Source of the DNA: Enoplolaimus lenunculus
Taxonomy: Eukaryota; Nematoda; Enoplea; Enoplida; Thoracostomopsidae
Direction: 5' to 3'
DNA: 64,000 nucleotides
Assembly: GCA_030248215.1 (NCBI GenBank)
Contig: JASANG010001546.1
Span: 248,001-312,000 of the forward strand
The position numbers and the translations under genes were made by a program. Below, in pieces: positions 10,403 to 22,877 of this stretch (the stretch's first letter is position 1; every line of letters begins with the position of its first letter). The notes under the pieces are model-generated. The model did not search any database. It saw only the letters and a program-made list of their open reading frames with translations, and had not been told where the DNA came from.

Positions 10403-10832
10403 CTGTAGTGACCCGAATAAGAGGGGGGCTGATATTGATTTGGCCTGTGGAGAGAGAGTACCCTCTGTTATTCGGTAACGGACTGTTATTTATTTTTAAT
10501 TAGCCCTCCGCCACCCTACGGTACTGATATATAGCCGGTGTTGCAGCTATCCGTTGAATTAAACGTTTTTGCCTTGCATCAAAATTTTGAGCGATAATGC
10601 AAGGTTATACTTAGGAATGTTACTTTCAAAAGTTAAGTACGCTTTAAAATTTCGAACGTAACGTTACTTGGTCTTGGAGTCATTTATGCGCTACAATTAG
10701 GGATAACTGACATTTATGGACTCTAATTAGTGTTTAGGGACTCTCCGCTTACTGACTCCTATTGATTGGGACTCAAAATGGGGACCCCCTCTATTAATTA
10801 TCCTCCGTGTTATCTTATTCTGGTCACTACAG
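10403..10832 (+). mobile_element. Family I MITE, complete
   Basis: Inverted ends CTGTAGTGACCCGAATAAG and TTATTCTGGTCACTACAG, 430 bp. It contains tandem GGACTC/GACTCC blocks (10740-10780). Confidence 0.82.
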
Positions 10833-11398
10833 TATACAAGAGACCAATTTTTTCAGGGACTCATCAGAATCTACGGTCGGTTTTATTTTTCTGCCAACAC
10901 AATTGAGACGTGCAAATGTTCCCTGAACTTTCGAAAATTTTGAAGCAAAAATGGCGGATGCACCGAAATTTTTAAGATTATGGATGAATATCGTAATTCT
11001 TCTTTTAGTTCCGACAATTGTAGCACATCTGTAATGAAAAATTGCGAGAAATTTACGTAATTTATAACTAATTTTGAACGTAAACATAAACGAATATCCG
11101 AATGCCATTAGGATATGAACAAAACGTCATACTCAGGGGGTGCGGTAATACAGTTAACCGATAATAAAAATAGCGGATATTAGATACTTGCCAAAGTCTC
11201 GGAAACAGGATGTGAGAATATTGGGCAGTTTCTGAGGTAAAATAATTTGATAAACGTTTTGTTTCGTCTTGTGTTAGATGGGAAATTAAAAGTGAAAAGC
11301 AGAAAACTTTACACACCTTACAGGGTTGAAAAAACGTATAATAGACAAAGCTATGGAATGTGGATTCCGCAAGGAATTAAATGAACCATAGCTTATTT
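10833..11398. other. Intergenic, nothing recognised
   Basis: No supportable gene or repeat. Short frames on the minus strand lack codon bias or motifs. Confidence 0.5.
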
Positions 11399-11574
11399 GG
11401 CCCATGTTACTTTAAAGGGCGTCCCGGTTTCTGGTGGGTCTATAAAAGAGTAGAATTAGATTCAAGATTACATTTTTTGTTTAGGCTTAGGCTTAGGAAC
11501 ACATTTTTGCAGCGCTTAATAGGTTTAGGCTTAGGCTTAAGAATACGCTTGATCTACTGTTACGCCCCTTTAAG
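11399..11574 (+). mobile_element. Family A2 TTAGGC-core MITE
   Basis: The A2 end is GGCCCATGTTACTTTAA; the right end is CTACTGTTACGCCCCTTTAA. Core of TTAGGC hexamers. Confidence 0.78.
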
Positions 11575-11792
11575 CCGTTCATTTTATAGGTCTCGACCAG
11601 CCGTGTGCAACGGTAACATTTTTATGACTGTGTGGCAAAAGGTTCAAGGATTGTGTCTCTTGAAATTATACTGCAAACACGTACAGATTTGAAGACAACG
11701 TACCTTTCAACAGGTCCCATATTTCGTGCATCTGCCTAATTAACAATGCATTCCAACAATCATCCCCTTAGATCCCCGCGTTTTGGCTTATG

Positions 11793-11992
11793 GGCCGATG
11801 TAAAGAACAGTGGCGAAACACTATTACAAGCATATTTCTAAGCCTAAGCCTAAGTTTAAGCCTAAGTGTATGAATGAGCATATTCCTTAGCGTAGGCCTA
11901 AGCCCAAGCTTAAATTCAAGCAAAAAATTAGTCTAAAGCTTAAGCTTACTCTTTATTTCCACAGTAAAACGTTCCATCCCTGATCTTTACAG
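11793..11992 (-). mobile_element. Family A1 TTAGGC-core MITE
   Basis: Left end GGCCGATGTAAAGAACAG, CCTAAG core, right end TCCCTGATCTTTACAGGG. Confidence 0.75.
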
Positions 11993-12057
11993 GGAAAGTT
12001 TAATCTTGAGTTTTTGGCGCAGGCCTAAGTACAAACATGCTTATGCTTCTTTTACAC

Positions 12058-12215
12058 CCCTCAAAGCCAGGGGCGTCAACAGAAGAAAATTATATTTGGG
12101 GGCCATTAATAATTTTGGGAGTCCCCGCAATTGCAATTCAAGATTGTTTACTTTTAGACGGAGTCTATTTGGGGGTAGCAGCCAAATTTGGGGGCACGGC
12201 CTCCAATGCTCCCCG
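12058..12215 (+). repeat. Family Q repeat
   Basis: Shares AATTGCAATTCAAGATTG, TATATTTGGGGGCC and AGCCAAATTTGGG-type blocks with the reverse-complement copy at 19945-20120. Confidence 0.6.
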
Positions 12216-12302
12216 TATGAACGCCCTTGTTCAAAGTAACATTGGTGTGCCCTTATATGCTTTTGGTCTACCAGTACTCACCAGAGTCGTTTTACTTGTG
12301 TC

Positions 12303-12477
12303 CCAATTTTCAAGAAAGAATTTCCGAAATTTCGCAGAAAATCAACGTAAAACCAAACAACTTAACGTCATATTGCAAATATTGGCTGAAATTACCAAAT
12401 TAACCATCATTTTCACTACCTAATTTCGCCTCACCTCCGTCTCCGGCTCCGACTCCGGTATACTCTGGTTGCACCCT
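12303..12477 (+). mobile_element. Family C hAT-like MITE, right-half fragment
   Basis: Carries AATTTCGCCTCACCTCCG and the right terminus GGTTGCACCCT; the left half is missing. Confidence 0.7.
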
Positions 12478-12736
12478 CGTACTCACAGTGTACGACAACC
12501 GCGCACCCTGCAAATTATGCGTGACAGGTGCAAGGTCGCGCTGGAAAATACTGATACAAAATTAGCAATTCTAAAACCGAAAACTTTGCTATCAGAATCG
12601 TTTAATAATTTATTCGGCTCTTCTGAATAAAGCAATCAAAACGAATGTAGGAAACGCTGTATACCCTAGCATATTGTGCCATTATTAGCAAGAACGCATT
12701 AGAAGGGTACCATTCTGGCCGAAGCATCCAATACGG

Positions 12737-12850
12737 ATCCCAAAAATTTTGTGTATTAAGATTTAGTACTAAAATTGCGTTTTGGCTTTTCGCTTGATTC
12801 GTTTGTGGTTATCGCGTCGGCCACCGTCAGAAATTTCTGTATCCACCATA
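12737..12850 (+). mobile_element. Family K fragment
   Basis: Contains AAGATTTAGTACTAAAATTG and GCGTTTTGGCTTTTCGCT, shared by family K copies at 41196 and 50809. Confidence 0.5.
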
Positions 12851-13044
12851 AACGAGAGACAGCCGCTATTGCTCAGTCTGGTCTAAAATTGGTCAAAACT
12901 CTATTTGGTTATGTAGCGATTCTAATTTCGCCTAAGTATTATATTAGGTTTAATATTACAGTTTTCAATGAGTGGACATCGGAACGAGTTGTTGAACTGG
13001 TTTGTATGCAAATACTAAATTTGGTTAGTTTCTCGAATGTAGGC

Positions 13045-13215
13045 AGTGCCGGAGCAGACAGGGGTGGTGGCTCCCCCCAAACTCGCGAGCGAAGCGACCG
13101 AGAAACCAGACGCATTTTAAAACTTCTACAGTTTTTGTTTCAACCGGTTAGGGGGGCCTTTAGGGATGGTGGACCCCCCAAATGGGGGTATGGTGGGTGG
13201 CTGCTCCGGCCCTTG
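13045..13215 (+). mobile_element. Family M, G/C-rich MITE
   Basis: Inverted ends GCAGTGCCGGAGCAG / CTGCTCCGGCCCTTGC around stretches of GGGGG/CCCCC. An inverted relative is at 48459-48650. Confidence 0.68.
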
Positions 13216-13462
13216 CATGTAAGGCATAGGCATGGGCCAACTAGCTGAAATATACGTTGCCCCCAATTCATTGAATACAGAACAGAGCAACACATATACT
13301 TGCTAAAGTTTCATTCGTTTGATTTAACCGAATACACAAAACTGTCAAGTGACATTTAGAAATTTTATTTTGTGAAGCGAAAAAAGAACAACTTCAAATT
13401 TAAAAACACTTTTGAAACGCTGAGGTTTTTAAAATTAAACACATGCGTTTTTTCGAATCTAC

Positions 13463-13710
13463 GGCCCATGTTACTTTAAGCGGCGTCCAGGTTTCTGGTG
13501 GATCTATAAAAGAGTAGGGTTTAGATTCTAGATTACATTTTTTTTGCTTAGGCTTACACTTAGGTTTATGCTTAGGAACACATTTTTGCAAGACTTAGGC
13601 TTTTAGACTTAGGCTTAGGCATTGGAACCCATTTTTGCAACGCTTAGGCTTGGGCTTAGACTTAGGAATACGCTTAATTTACTGTTACGCCCCTAAAAGT
13701 AACATTGGCC
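13463..13710 (+). mobile_element. Family A2 TTAGGC-core MITE
   Basis: Complete: GGCCCATGTTACTTTAAG to AAAAGTAACATTGGCC, with two hexamer blocks separated by a spacer. Confidence 0.85.
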
Positions 13711-13768
13711 GAATCTACGATAATACGTCGTCAGACCGTGTTCTAAACCTAAGCGCCTAAGCCTAATC

Positions 13769-13994
13769 GACCCATGTAAAGATCAGCGGCGGAACGTTTT
13801 TCTGTGGGTAAACTAGGCTTTAGGCAAAGGTTTTCGCTTAGGCTTAGGCTTACGTATAAACTCATTTTTACGCTTAAGCTTAGACTTAGTGTTGCGCTAG
13901 CGCCGCACGTCAACAAAACTACAGCGCACCCATAAGGCCCACGCTTAGAAGTATGCTTATGTAACTGTTCCGCCCACAACCTATACATGGGCCG
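13769..13994 (+). mobile_element. Family A1 TTAGGC-core MITE
   Basis: CCCATGTAAAGATCAG left end and CTATACATGGGCCG right end. The centre has an unusual GC-rich patch (13894-13940), possibly a further insertion. Confidence 0.78.
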
Positions 13995-14160
13995 AAATTT
14001 TAACAAAGAATATCTGCCATAGATTTCCTATGAGAAATCCCGTTCCCACGCGCCCTGCTCAAATATGTATTCAGCTGACCATCTAAAACAATGTATAAGT
14101 TTAAAAGTTCAATCTTATGTCAAAAACATCACACCAACCGTGAAAACATTTCAAGTCTTC

Positions 14161-14355
14161 GGCCCATGTAAAGATCAGTGGCGGAACGTTTTTCTGTGGG
14201 ACTGCAATAGAGTAAGCTTAAGCTTTAGACTAATTTTTTTCCTTGCCTTAAGCTTAGGCTTAGGAATATGCTCATTCTTACGCTTAGGATTAGGCTTAGG
14301 CTTAGTGCTTAGGCTTAGGAATATGGTTATAATACTGTTCCGCCCCTGTTCTTCT
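14161..14355 (+). mobile_element. Family A1 TTAGGC-core MITE
   Basis: Left end GGCCCATGTAAAGATCAG, HindIII-containing AAGCTTAAGCTT block, TTAGGC core, right end ACTGTTCCGCCCCTGTTCTT. Confidence 0.85.
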
Positions 14356-14473
14356 GGTCATAACTTCAAAAGATCATTTTGTTGCTGTGTACTTCGATTC
14401 CACCCACAATTCAGCGGCGTTCATTATACTCGGCTTAGCCGTTATCAAGGCTCCCAAACACCACAATTCACTA

Positions 14474-14646
14474 GGCCAATGTATAGAACAGGGCTGTCAC
14501 AGTAGTATACGCATATTCCTAAGCCTAAGCGCAATAATGACCTGACACCTGAACCTAAGCTTATGTCTAAAGCATAAGCAAAAATTTGTGCTTACTCTAT
14601 CGCAGTCCCGCAGAAAAACGTTCCGCCCCTGATCCCTACATATGCC
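14474..14646 (-). mobile_element. Family A1 TTAGGC-core MITE
   Basis: Opposite orientation to the previous copy, 118 bp away: GGCCAATGTATAGAACAG to CGCCCCTGATCCCTACAT. Confidence 0.78.
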
Positions 14647-14649
14647 ATA

Positions 14650-16243
14650 CACTCTAGTACAGTCTGTAAACGACCGTATACCAATGCCGCAATGGTACAT
14701 AATTCATTCCACTTTTTCCCCACAACGCCGACTTTTAAATCGAAAGTTTTTGGCTCTTTTAGGCAAATGTCTAAATTTTACCAGCCGTGGGAACCTAAAC
14801 CAAATTCCGACCAGGTCACAAGATAATAGTAGGTAAAAATTTCTTAAAGCACTCCCATAGTTTATAAACTAGCGTACCCTATTGGCCCGTTTTGAGGTTA
14901 CTGTAAACCTCAGGGTAGCCACTAAACCCCTGACGTATTCGCCGACCCTAAACTAAAATTTGTTTCTTGTTCTAAATCGATTTATTTCTAACAACTGTTC
15001 TATTGTTTTTAGTTATATTATTTGGTTTGGACACCAAATAAAAGTTTCAATAGCGGTAATAGATCAATGCTGCTTGCAAGATAGGCTTCACAGCGCCCAG
15101 TTTGTGGGTCTACAGTGTTTAGCTTGGCGCTGTGGCTTGTCTTGCGCTTCAAAGTCGATTGAAGGTCGAATTGGTATTCTCAAATGTGTGTAGCGTCTAT
15201 CACCAGCTGTTTTGACGGATCAAATGGTTTTAAGTCAACTTGCAGCCATGCTGTGAAAAAGCATACTTAACCAGTACTTAATTGGTGCTTTATGCTTGTC
15301 GGCACAGAGGATTTGGCTCCGGCAGAAGACTGACCGTCAGCTTTGCCAGTAGGGCAAAAAAATGTCGCCCTCTAAGGACCAGTAGGTTATTGTGAAGCAT
15401 TGTAAAAGCCTCTATTTTATACCAATTGCGAACTATTTTCGCCGGCGTATATTCATGTTTAATATCCGTCGGTGACATGGGTCTAGAGAAATTACGAAAT
15501 TGAGGGGTTACATTTTATGAAAAAACTAAGAAAGGGGATGTGACAAACTACTATCTTGAAACCTTTTCAAAGTATCATCTCAAGCCATCGCGTGGGGGGT
15601 GATGTTTAAAACGTTCCCCCTAGCTGCGTGTCTGGTCTACGCCATGTGAACCAATCAAATTATGTTGACCCAGACAGTATGACGTGATTGCGAATGACGA
15701 TTTGCTTGATGTCATTATTGACACTTGCAATAATGTGGCGATTTGATTATAAATGAACTGCAGTTACAACTACAAGATTATTGCTAATATCTTTCAGTCT
15801 AAGATGCATTTGGTATTTCTGAACAAAAGAGTTCAAATCAACGATAAGGTCTACAATATATGGCACATTCCAAATGGTCGTAGCTTAATATCAGCTTATC
15901 GTGTTTCAAGACTAATTTGAACAGGGGGCGCATCTAGAAAAAAATATACATGGTGTCCCCACGTTGGTTCCCAACGGAATATTCTGGGTAAAAAATGTCA
16001 TGAAGGTTAGATTCTCGAAATTATATGTAGGGAATGTACTTCGACGCATAGACTCAACTGCCGACTTGAAGCATTCTTCGATTTGTTGGCTAAATTTTAA
16101 ATACTTAAGAGGGGGCAAGAAGGTCACGGGTAAGCAATGCCCCCGTCGAAGTTTGAACCTAAGATAACCTGGCAGAGTTGACTAAGGAATATCAGTCTTA
16201 ATAAACCTGAATTTTTACTCGAATACAACTACGTTTGCAACTT
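14650..16243. other. Intergenic, largely nothing recognised
   Basis: Contains only a family B left-end scrap at 15171-15210 (TATTCTCAAATGTGTGTAG). No gene supported. Confidence 0.5.
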
Positions 16244-16376
16244 TGATCCATGTAAAGTGGGACTAGAATAGAATAAGCTTAAGTTTTGGACTATCTTTTT
16301 GCGTGGCTCAGGCTTAGGCTTAGTCTTAGGAATATGCTCATTATACTGTTCCGCCCCTGTTCTGTTACATTGACCG
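16244..16376 (+). mobile_element. Family A1 MITE, internally deleted
   Basis: Keeps ATCCATGTAAAG and GTTCCGCCCCTGTTCTG ends, but only one short hexamer block; 133 bp. Confidence 0.72.
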
Positions 16377-16724
16377 CAACTTTCATAAATTTGAATGTTT
16401 GGGTTTCAAGCTAGGAAACAACTTCACACGGCTTACAAGTGGTGGCTGAAACTTTTGTGAGACTAAAATGCATCTAAGAGGAACAGACGAGTATTTTACC
16501 CGTTTCTGGGTGCTGTTGCGGTTGATGTAAACTTTCGTGTTGGTGCTAAATGCACCAAACTGAAGGTACGTCGTTCTAAACCGCCCTTGAAATCAGATAC
16601 CAGCAAGTAATTGCTTTGAAATCGTGTTACTGTTTATACCGAGTGTCACTTTTAGGGTAGAATTTTATAGTTTCAAAATCACACGCGATTTTCCACTCTC
16701 AGCTGTTGTTACGGGCGCTGGACC

Positions 16725-17053
16725 CCAGGGTGTAAGAGGAGGTAAAAAAATACCGGAACCGTAGCCGAAGAGGTAGTTTAAACAGTGTTTAATTTGTTAA
16801 TTTCAACAAATATCTATTAAAGTGTTGTCAAAAATTTTGATGTTAGGTGTATTTTTTGAGATATCCCGACAATTTGTTATTAAAATTGTATCAAAACTTA
16901 TAGTGAACAGCATCCAAAGATAAAATTTTTTTGAAGCTAAAAAATTTCACTACTGAAATTGCCTAAACCTCCAGCAAAAATTGTAACAATGCCGGAGTTG
17001 CAGGTCGATTTTTAGCCAGAGCCGAAGATGGAGGGAGACCACCGGTTGTACCC
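16725..17053 (-). mobile_element. Family C hAT-like MITE
   Basis: Reverse orientation, with GAGGTAAAAAAATACCGG at the left and ACCGGTTGTACCCT at the right. Confidence 0.62.
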
Positions 17054-17440
17054 TACTGGAACCGTCTCAGAAAACGTATTCAAGAGCAAGTTTAGGGTCA
17101 CACATATAGTCTGGATTTGCGGAGGGGTTAACGCCACCCAGTGGCTGCATTTAAGGCTGAAATCTGTGCAACTGCTGTAAAACATTTGTAGATTCATAAA
17201 TTGGCGATGGTGTAAGACCGTCAGATTCCTCCTGGATACGTACCTGTTCAGGGGACTGGTCCGTAGCCAGTTCGGATAGAGGGGCGTCAATCGTGAGGAA
17301 AAAGAAACAACTGACACGAGCAAATGATAATGGTACATTTATGGGCGAAGCGAGCGAGATGCCGAACAAGTCGATGCGGTTATTTAAGGAAATTTGTCCC
17401 AAAATAAAGGAACCAAAACAAATGGTCTCAAAGTTTTACT
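17054..17440. other. Intergenic, nothing recognised
   Basis: Slightly GC-richer than average. The minus-strand frames of 83-108 codons overlap each other and show no domain. Confidence 0.45.
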
Positions 17441-17626
17441 TCAAGTAAAGATCAGGGACAGGACGTTTTTCTGCGGGACTGTAATAGAGTAAAGCTTAAG
17501 CTTTAGACTAATTTTTTGTTTAGGCTTAGGTATAAGCACATTCTGACGCCTAGGCGTTGGTTTAGGCTTAGGCTTATGGGTAGGAATAGTCTTATACTAC
17601 TGTCACAGCCGTGTTCTTTGTATTGG
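17441..17626 (+). mobile_element. Family A1 TTAGGC-core MITE
   Basis: AAGTAAAGATCAGGGACAGG left end; the right end GTGTTCTTTGTATTGG is diverged. Confidence 0.72.
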
Positions 17627-17681
17627 GTCTTAAGAGATTCGTTACAGAATGCAATTCAAATTATCAAGAGTGCATAATACA

Positions 17682-17830
17682 ACAGTGTGCAACTCTTGGC
17701 TTCCGCATGGCGTAAAATGTACCACCGGGCGTTACGTTTTTGGCCGACCCCCTCTTGTTCATAGGGCGGGTCACAATCACATGAATACCCTAAATTAAAC
17801 TATATGGGAAGCATGTTTGATGCCGCATAA
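17682..17830 (+). mobile_element. Family L MITE, partial
   Basis: Shares AGTGTGCAACTCTTGG, GTACCACCGGGCGTTACG and CACATGAATACCC with the copies at 24296 and 43970. Confidence 0.65.
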
Positions 17831-18176
17831 ATTTTAAATTCATGATTTGCCCCGGTTCAAAAATAAAAATCTAAAAACTTAATCATTTTCTAAATTTACT
17901 TCCGGGTTTAAAATGTAAACCGCGATTTCAAAAGTAAACACCTTAAGATTAATAGGTTTTTAAGCAAAGAATAATTTTTCACTCCACCACTGATACAGAC
18001 GTATAATCATTAGGTGATGGCTTTTTTGCTGCGTACAGCAACGGCAGATCGAATGGTTCGTTGGGACCTTGGGAACCGACTGGTATTTAATTCACTAGTG
18101 GAAACCGACAAATATCATTTGCTTATATCTATGATACTTTGACGACTGTTATGTGACATTTCGCTTACCTTTTTGT

Positions 18177-18507
18177 CAGGGTACAACCGGAGGTCTGCCT
18201 GCGGCTCCATCAGAAAATTGGCCTACGGCTCCGGCTATAGTAGAATCTACGCCGGAGGTTCCGGCCATTTCGGTGGTAAATTTTTGTATAATTTAGCAAA
18301 ATTTGTCTGTTTAGTGCGTTTCGTTTTACTTTCGTAACAATTTTCAGAAAGGAATTTCCGAAATTTCCCAGAAAATCAACGTAGAAACAAATATATTAAC
18401 AACACGTTGCAGATATTGGCTAAAATTAACTAATTAACAAATCATTTTTACTGGATAATTTCGCCTCACCTCCGGCTCCGGTATTTTCCACCTCCGGTTG
18501 CAGCTTT
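18177..18507 (+). mobile_element. Family C hAT-like MITE, CTCCGG subtype
   Basis: CAGGGTACAACCGGAGG to CACCTCCGGTTGCAG, with CGGCTCCGG repeats inside the left end and ATTTCGCCTCACCTCCGG near the right. Confidence 0.8.
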
Positions 18508-18674
18508 GTGGATCGACGCTGGCGCTAGACGATAGTGTAAATATTTTTACTGTGAACAAAGTTTGATAAACACAGTTTGAAAGCAATTTTGACAGTTTTT
18601 TTAAAGATTTACTTTTGAGCAACGCGTTAAATTGACTAATCAGGCTTATGTTACGTACCAAATCCCTATTCTTA

Positions 18675-18830
18675 CGGTAGCGTTATACTTTTGATGACGT
18701 CCGGCACCGTCCGGCACCGTCCGTCGCCGACAGTCACCGTACGTCACCGTATGGTATCGTACGCCAGTAACTCATGTACGATACCGTATGGTGACGGACG
18801 GCACTCGCAAAAACAAACCTATGGCACCAG
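18675..18830 (+). mobile_element. Family J MITE, CGTCCG-rich
   Basis: GTAGCGTTATACTTTTGATG at the left, CCGTCCG/CACCGT repeats, and a palindrome around ATGGTATCGTACG (inverse CGATACCGTAT). The right end, CCTATGGCACCA, is weak. Confidence 0.7.
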
Positions 18831-18967
18831 CGTTTCAGTTAATGGTTTTTGATTTGCTAAATTGAATTTTTAAAATTACCAAATTTTGTATATTTTGAAA
18901 ATGCTTTCACTGGCAGATTCAAGTGAGACTACCAGGCCTCGCACCCACCCTCCGGTTCTACCCAAAC

Positions 18968-19040
18968 GCGACCGAACGAATATTTTGTATCATGATTTTA
19001 GTACTAAAATTGCGTTTGGGTTCTCGATTGTTTCGCTGGT
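18968..19040 (+). mobile_element. Family K fragment
   Basis: Internal piece with TTTTAGTACTAAAATTGCG. Confidence 0.45.
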
Positions 19041-19390
19041 GAGGGGTTTTTCTCTATTATATATTTCCCACAACCGCCAACGAAATAATTATTAAGGAAA
19101 AAAGGGTACAGCAACGGATTATGCCGCTTAGATTCGTTTCTAACCGTCGATGATATCGAACAAATATAACCAGGAAAACTTTGTCAAGGCAGAATTGTAT
19201 TTTTTGCAATCTTTTCACAATTTCCGCAACCTCGAAAGACTTGCATCTTGATTCGTTTCCGTTGCTTTTATACCCGGAAATCGACCTTTTAGACCCGCAG
19301 TCATCCATCGAGTGCGGTGGTTCAACCGTCGTGAAAATTTTAGCAGCCGTGGAATAATTTTGGGTCGGTTCGTGCGAAAAGCTAGCGTTC

Positions 19391-19746
19391 GAGGGTGCAA
19401 CCGGTGGTCTGCGTCCGGCTCAGGCTCCGGCAAAAAATAGGCCTCCGGCTCCGGCTCCGGCTATAGTAGAAGTTTTGCTGGAGGTTCTGGCAATTTCGGT
19501 AGTAAAATTTTGCATCAAAATGGATCTGTCTATCGCGTTTCGTTTTACTTTTGTCACAATTGTCATCAAAGAATTTCCGAAATTTTGCACAAAATTAGCG
19601 TAAAACCAAACAACTTTAACAACATTTTGCAGATATTAGCTAAAATTAACTTATTGACCATCATTTTTACTACCTAATTTCGCCTCACTTCCGCCAAGGT
19701 TAGTTGATCTCTGGCTCCGGTGCTTTTCACCTTCGGTTGTACCCTG
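19391..19746 (+). mobile_element. Family C hAT-like MITE, CTCCGG subtype
   Basis: GAGGGTGCAACCGGTGG to CACCTTCGGTTGTACCCT, 356 bp, complete at both ends. Confidence 0.8.
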
Positions 19747-19944
19747 CAGCGTTCCCTTTTGAAACTTTTTATTTCTCTCAACAAATTAGGCGTGGTTGCA
19801 GGCGGTTTATCCTGTTTAAACTTCCAGGTTTGTCATTTGATACCATACATACATAAGCTTAAGCTATGGTTAATGGTTAATTTTCGTTTCCGATCTCAAC
19901 AGCGATTCATGTGGGTGGGTTGATAAATTTGTGGAGCCAAGGGC

Positions 19945-20120
19945 ATCCGCTCGGGTGGGGGATGGGCATTGGGAAGCCGTGCGTCCCAAATTTGGCTGTT
20001 GCCCCTAAACAGACTCTGTCAAACTGTTACCAATCTTGAATTGCAATTGTTGGACGATCCCAAAATTAGTTGGTGCCCACCAAATATAAGCTTTTGCTGA
20101 TGTTCTTGGCTAGAGTAGAC
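19945..20120 (-). repeat. Family Q repeat
   Basis: Reverse complement of the copy at 12058. CAATCTTGAATTGCAATTG is shared. No gene-like frame. Confidence 0.6.
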
Positions 20121-20239
20121 GTTATCGCCTGTTCTACGTAGCGCTGAAACCCAGCGATTGGCTAAGGCGATATTTTTGACATTGGAAAATTTTGGATTTC
20201 ATAGAATGGAACTTTTATGAAAAATGCAGGTCTTCAGCT

Positions 20240-20320
20240 TATAAATTATTAAAATTGCGTTTGGCTTTTCGCTCACTTCGCTTCCGAGGTTTCTTACCAC
20301 CGTATTGCACGCTGGCGTAT
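20240..20320 (+). mobile_element. Family K fragment
   Basis: Contains AAAATTGCGTTTGGCTTTTC and the following CGCTTC-rich bases. Confidence 0.4.
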
Positions 20321-20398
20321 GGACCAGCCTCGTTTTCAGATCAGCTGATGAGCTTCTAGCTTTTGTATACTCTCCCCACGTGTACTAAATGAAGCTTA

Positions 20399-20820
20399 CT
20401 GTATTGACCCGAGGGGGTAAGAAGAGGGGTTCCATTTTGATTCCGAATCAATAGGAGTCCGTATCCCTAATAAGAGTCCGTAAGCGGATAGAGTCCCTAA
20501 GCACTAATTAGGGTCCATAAATGCCAATTAACCTTGCGCATAAATGACTCCAGAACCAAATACTTTGAGTTCGAAACTTTAAAACGTACTTTTGAAGATA
20601 CATTCCTAAGTATAACCTTGCATTATCGCTCAAGCTATTGACACAAGACTAATAAACCTTTAATTCTACGGGTAATTGCAGTACCGGATATATATCAGTA
20701 ACGAAGGGCGGCGGAGCGTGGGTTAAAAATAAATAACAGTCCGTAACCGAATAACAAAGGGGAACCCTTTGGAGAGGCCCAATAAATATCAGTCCTCCCC
20801 TCTTATTCAGGTCACTACAG
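20399..20820 (-). mobile_element. Family I MITE, complete
   Basis: Ends CTGTATTGACCCGAG and CTTATTCAGGTCACTACAG, 422 bp. Orientation is opposite to the copy at 10403, judged by the GGACTC block lying near the left end here. Confidence 0.82.
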
Positions 20821-21185
20821 TAGGCTCAAGCAAACGCTTAGACTATTCATAGGTATGTTTTCTCTAAAATCAAACTCTACGCCTAACCTCAAACCAAATG
20901 TCGGGTAAAGTAACCAACAGCTTTGGTTATATCTATTGCAAGGATAGTGAACTATACAAAGTCTTCGGTAGCAGGCTCGTAGGCAACTCACATTGCTTAA
21001 GCTAAACATTTTTCAGGATAGGCATACAAAGGTTTCCGATGCCTTACAAGCAAGGTTGAAAGTTTCCTAGGGGGTAAAGTCCTTCCACGATAAGGCTGAG
21101 CCTCCCTGACCCCCTTTTGACAACGGGTCGGTTTAGTAGAATGAAGTCTTCTGAAGACAGCCGTGATAATGTACTAATACTTGTT

Positions 21186-21313
21186 TCGGCGAATTTATAG
21201 AACAGAGCCGCAAAGCCCAAGAATAACCCTAATCGTAAGCCTAAAGAAAAATTGTGTAAAAAGCTTACACTATTGCAGTCCCGCCGAAAAACTTTCCGCC
21301 CCTGAATATGCCG
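21186..21313 (-). mobile_element. Family A1 MITE, short and degraded
   Basis: TAGAACAGAGCCG left, TATTGCAGTCCCGCCG and TTTCCGCCCCTGA right; most hexamers are lost. Confidence 0.6.
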
Positions 21314-22282
21314 TGTACCCAAGTTCGCTAGTTCTCGGTTTCGTTGTTCTCAGCTAAACCTTCGGCTCACGCTGCCATTAAATATATCAAAATAATTGTA
21401 TTACCGCTGCACGGTTTAATTAACCCCACAATTACTCGCTACCCATGGGTTAAGCCTTTACCTTGACTTTTACCCTGAAATGCTTACAAAAACAACCTAA
21501 ATTACATGTTTCGTTGGGTAATTTTAATATCTTTGATATGGCGAAAAGTGTAGGGTCTGGCTATTTTTTATTATTTTTATTGCATTCTAATTTCTGGTTT
21601 GCCGTTGCCGGCTGGCCAGTGCAGTATGCACACGGAGGTTTAATTTTTAACCAGTTTTCCATCCTTAAATATTGCAATTAATGCTTTATATACCGAAGTT
21701 TGGCGTAATTGTTGTTTTGAAACCCTGTTGGCGCAGCTGCAGTGGCCGTTAAGGCCCGGCGCCTATCGCCAGCGGTTAAAGGCTGAACCGGTAGTGTTTT
21801 GTTTTGAAAAATAGTCATTTATTTTCCCAGATCGCTATCGGGGTTTCAAAGTGTCTGGGATTTTTATGGGTTCGAAGTTTGCTATGAAGCTTAACAAGAC
21901 TTTTCCTTCAAACTGTTAGTTGCCTTTAGTGGTGATTTGCATAAATACATTAATTGACACATTCTGCTGTGAATAATTTAAAAAAGTAATTCTGGTCCAC
22001 TGGTAAGTTTTGGGATATAACCACAGACAGCCCTGTAACTAGACAGAGCGAGCGAGCAGGGGCTGGGGGGGGAGAACGAAGCGCGCACCGCATAAGAAAA
22101 TGTTTAGGATAAAATGGTAACGGGCCTACGTTGCAAATATTGCACTTTTGTGTCACAAAAATTGCGTTTAGCTTCTTGCTCACTTTCGTTCGCGACATAT
22201 TGTCACAATAAATGCGCGCGCTTCCAGACACTAATTTCTAAATTTGTCACAGGAAGCGCGAACATTTCTATGTTGTGACATA
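21314..22282. other. Intergenic with a K-like fragment
   Basis: 22025-22200 has GAGCGAGCGAGC and AAAATTGCGTTTAGCTTCT, resembling family K. The rest shows nothing recognisable. Confidence 0.45.
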
Positions 22283-22476
22283 ACAGTAAATTCCAGTGAA
22301 TTAATTTTAACTCAGAATGAATTGAATCACTCAGTCTGAGTTAGGGCTATCAAAACTCACAATTCGGAGTTGATTCAATTCATTCTGATTTAATTAATCA
22401 ACTCTCCCGGATTTAAACGAAGAAGTAACAAACTTTCCGTCTGAGTTGATTAATTAACTCATTGCAATTTACAGTG
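22283..22476 (+). mobile_element. Family D MITE
   Basis: ACAGTAAATTCCAGTGAATT to CATTGCAATTTACAGTG with GAGTTGATT/AATCAACTC blocks. Confidence 0.8.
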
Positions 22477-22877
22477 AATTCTACATTGGCAGAAAATGAT
22501 TTCTAGCCAAAAACTAAAAATGTCTACATAGAGAGCGACCCCCCTTATCGCTTCATTAAGGTGGTCACCCTGATTAATACAGGTCCCGATTTGAAAGCGT
22601 TAATTTTCTGGTTTTGTTTGGTTTTTTAACTGTGCGCACTCCATCTGTCGGCAAATTCGTTAAACTAAATCGCAACTTTATTTATGGAAAACTAAAAGTT
22701 AATTTTTTAAGTCTAAAAGAATCCGCTGTTAATGAGTGAAACGTTATTTAAGCATTTGTGGACCTTTGGCTGCAAATTAGCAAACGTGAATATTGATTCG
22801 AAATGTTAGCTGAATAAGATTATCTTAATTTGATTTTTAAACAAGTAAAGCATCATTAAGGTTAATAAAACTAGTAA

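Noticed and set aside
12775-13248. 157-codon frame
   Set aside because: It runs across a family K fragment and a family M MITE; composition changes at their borders and no domain is visible.
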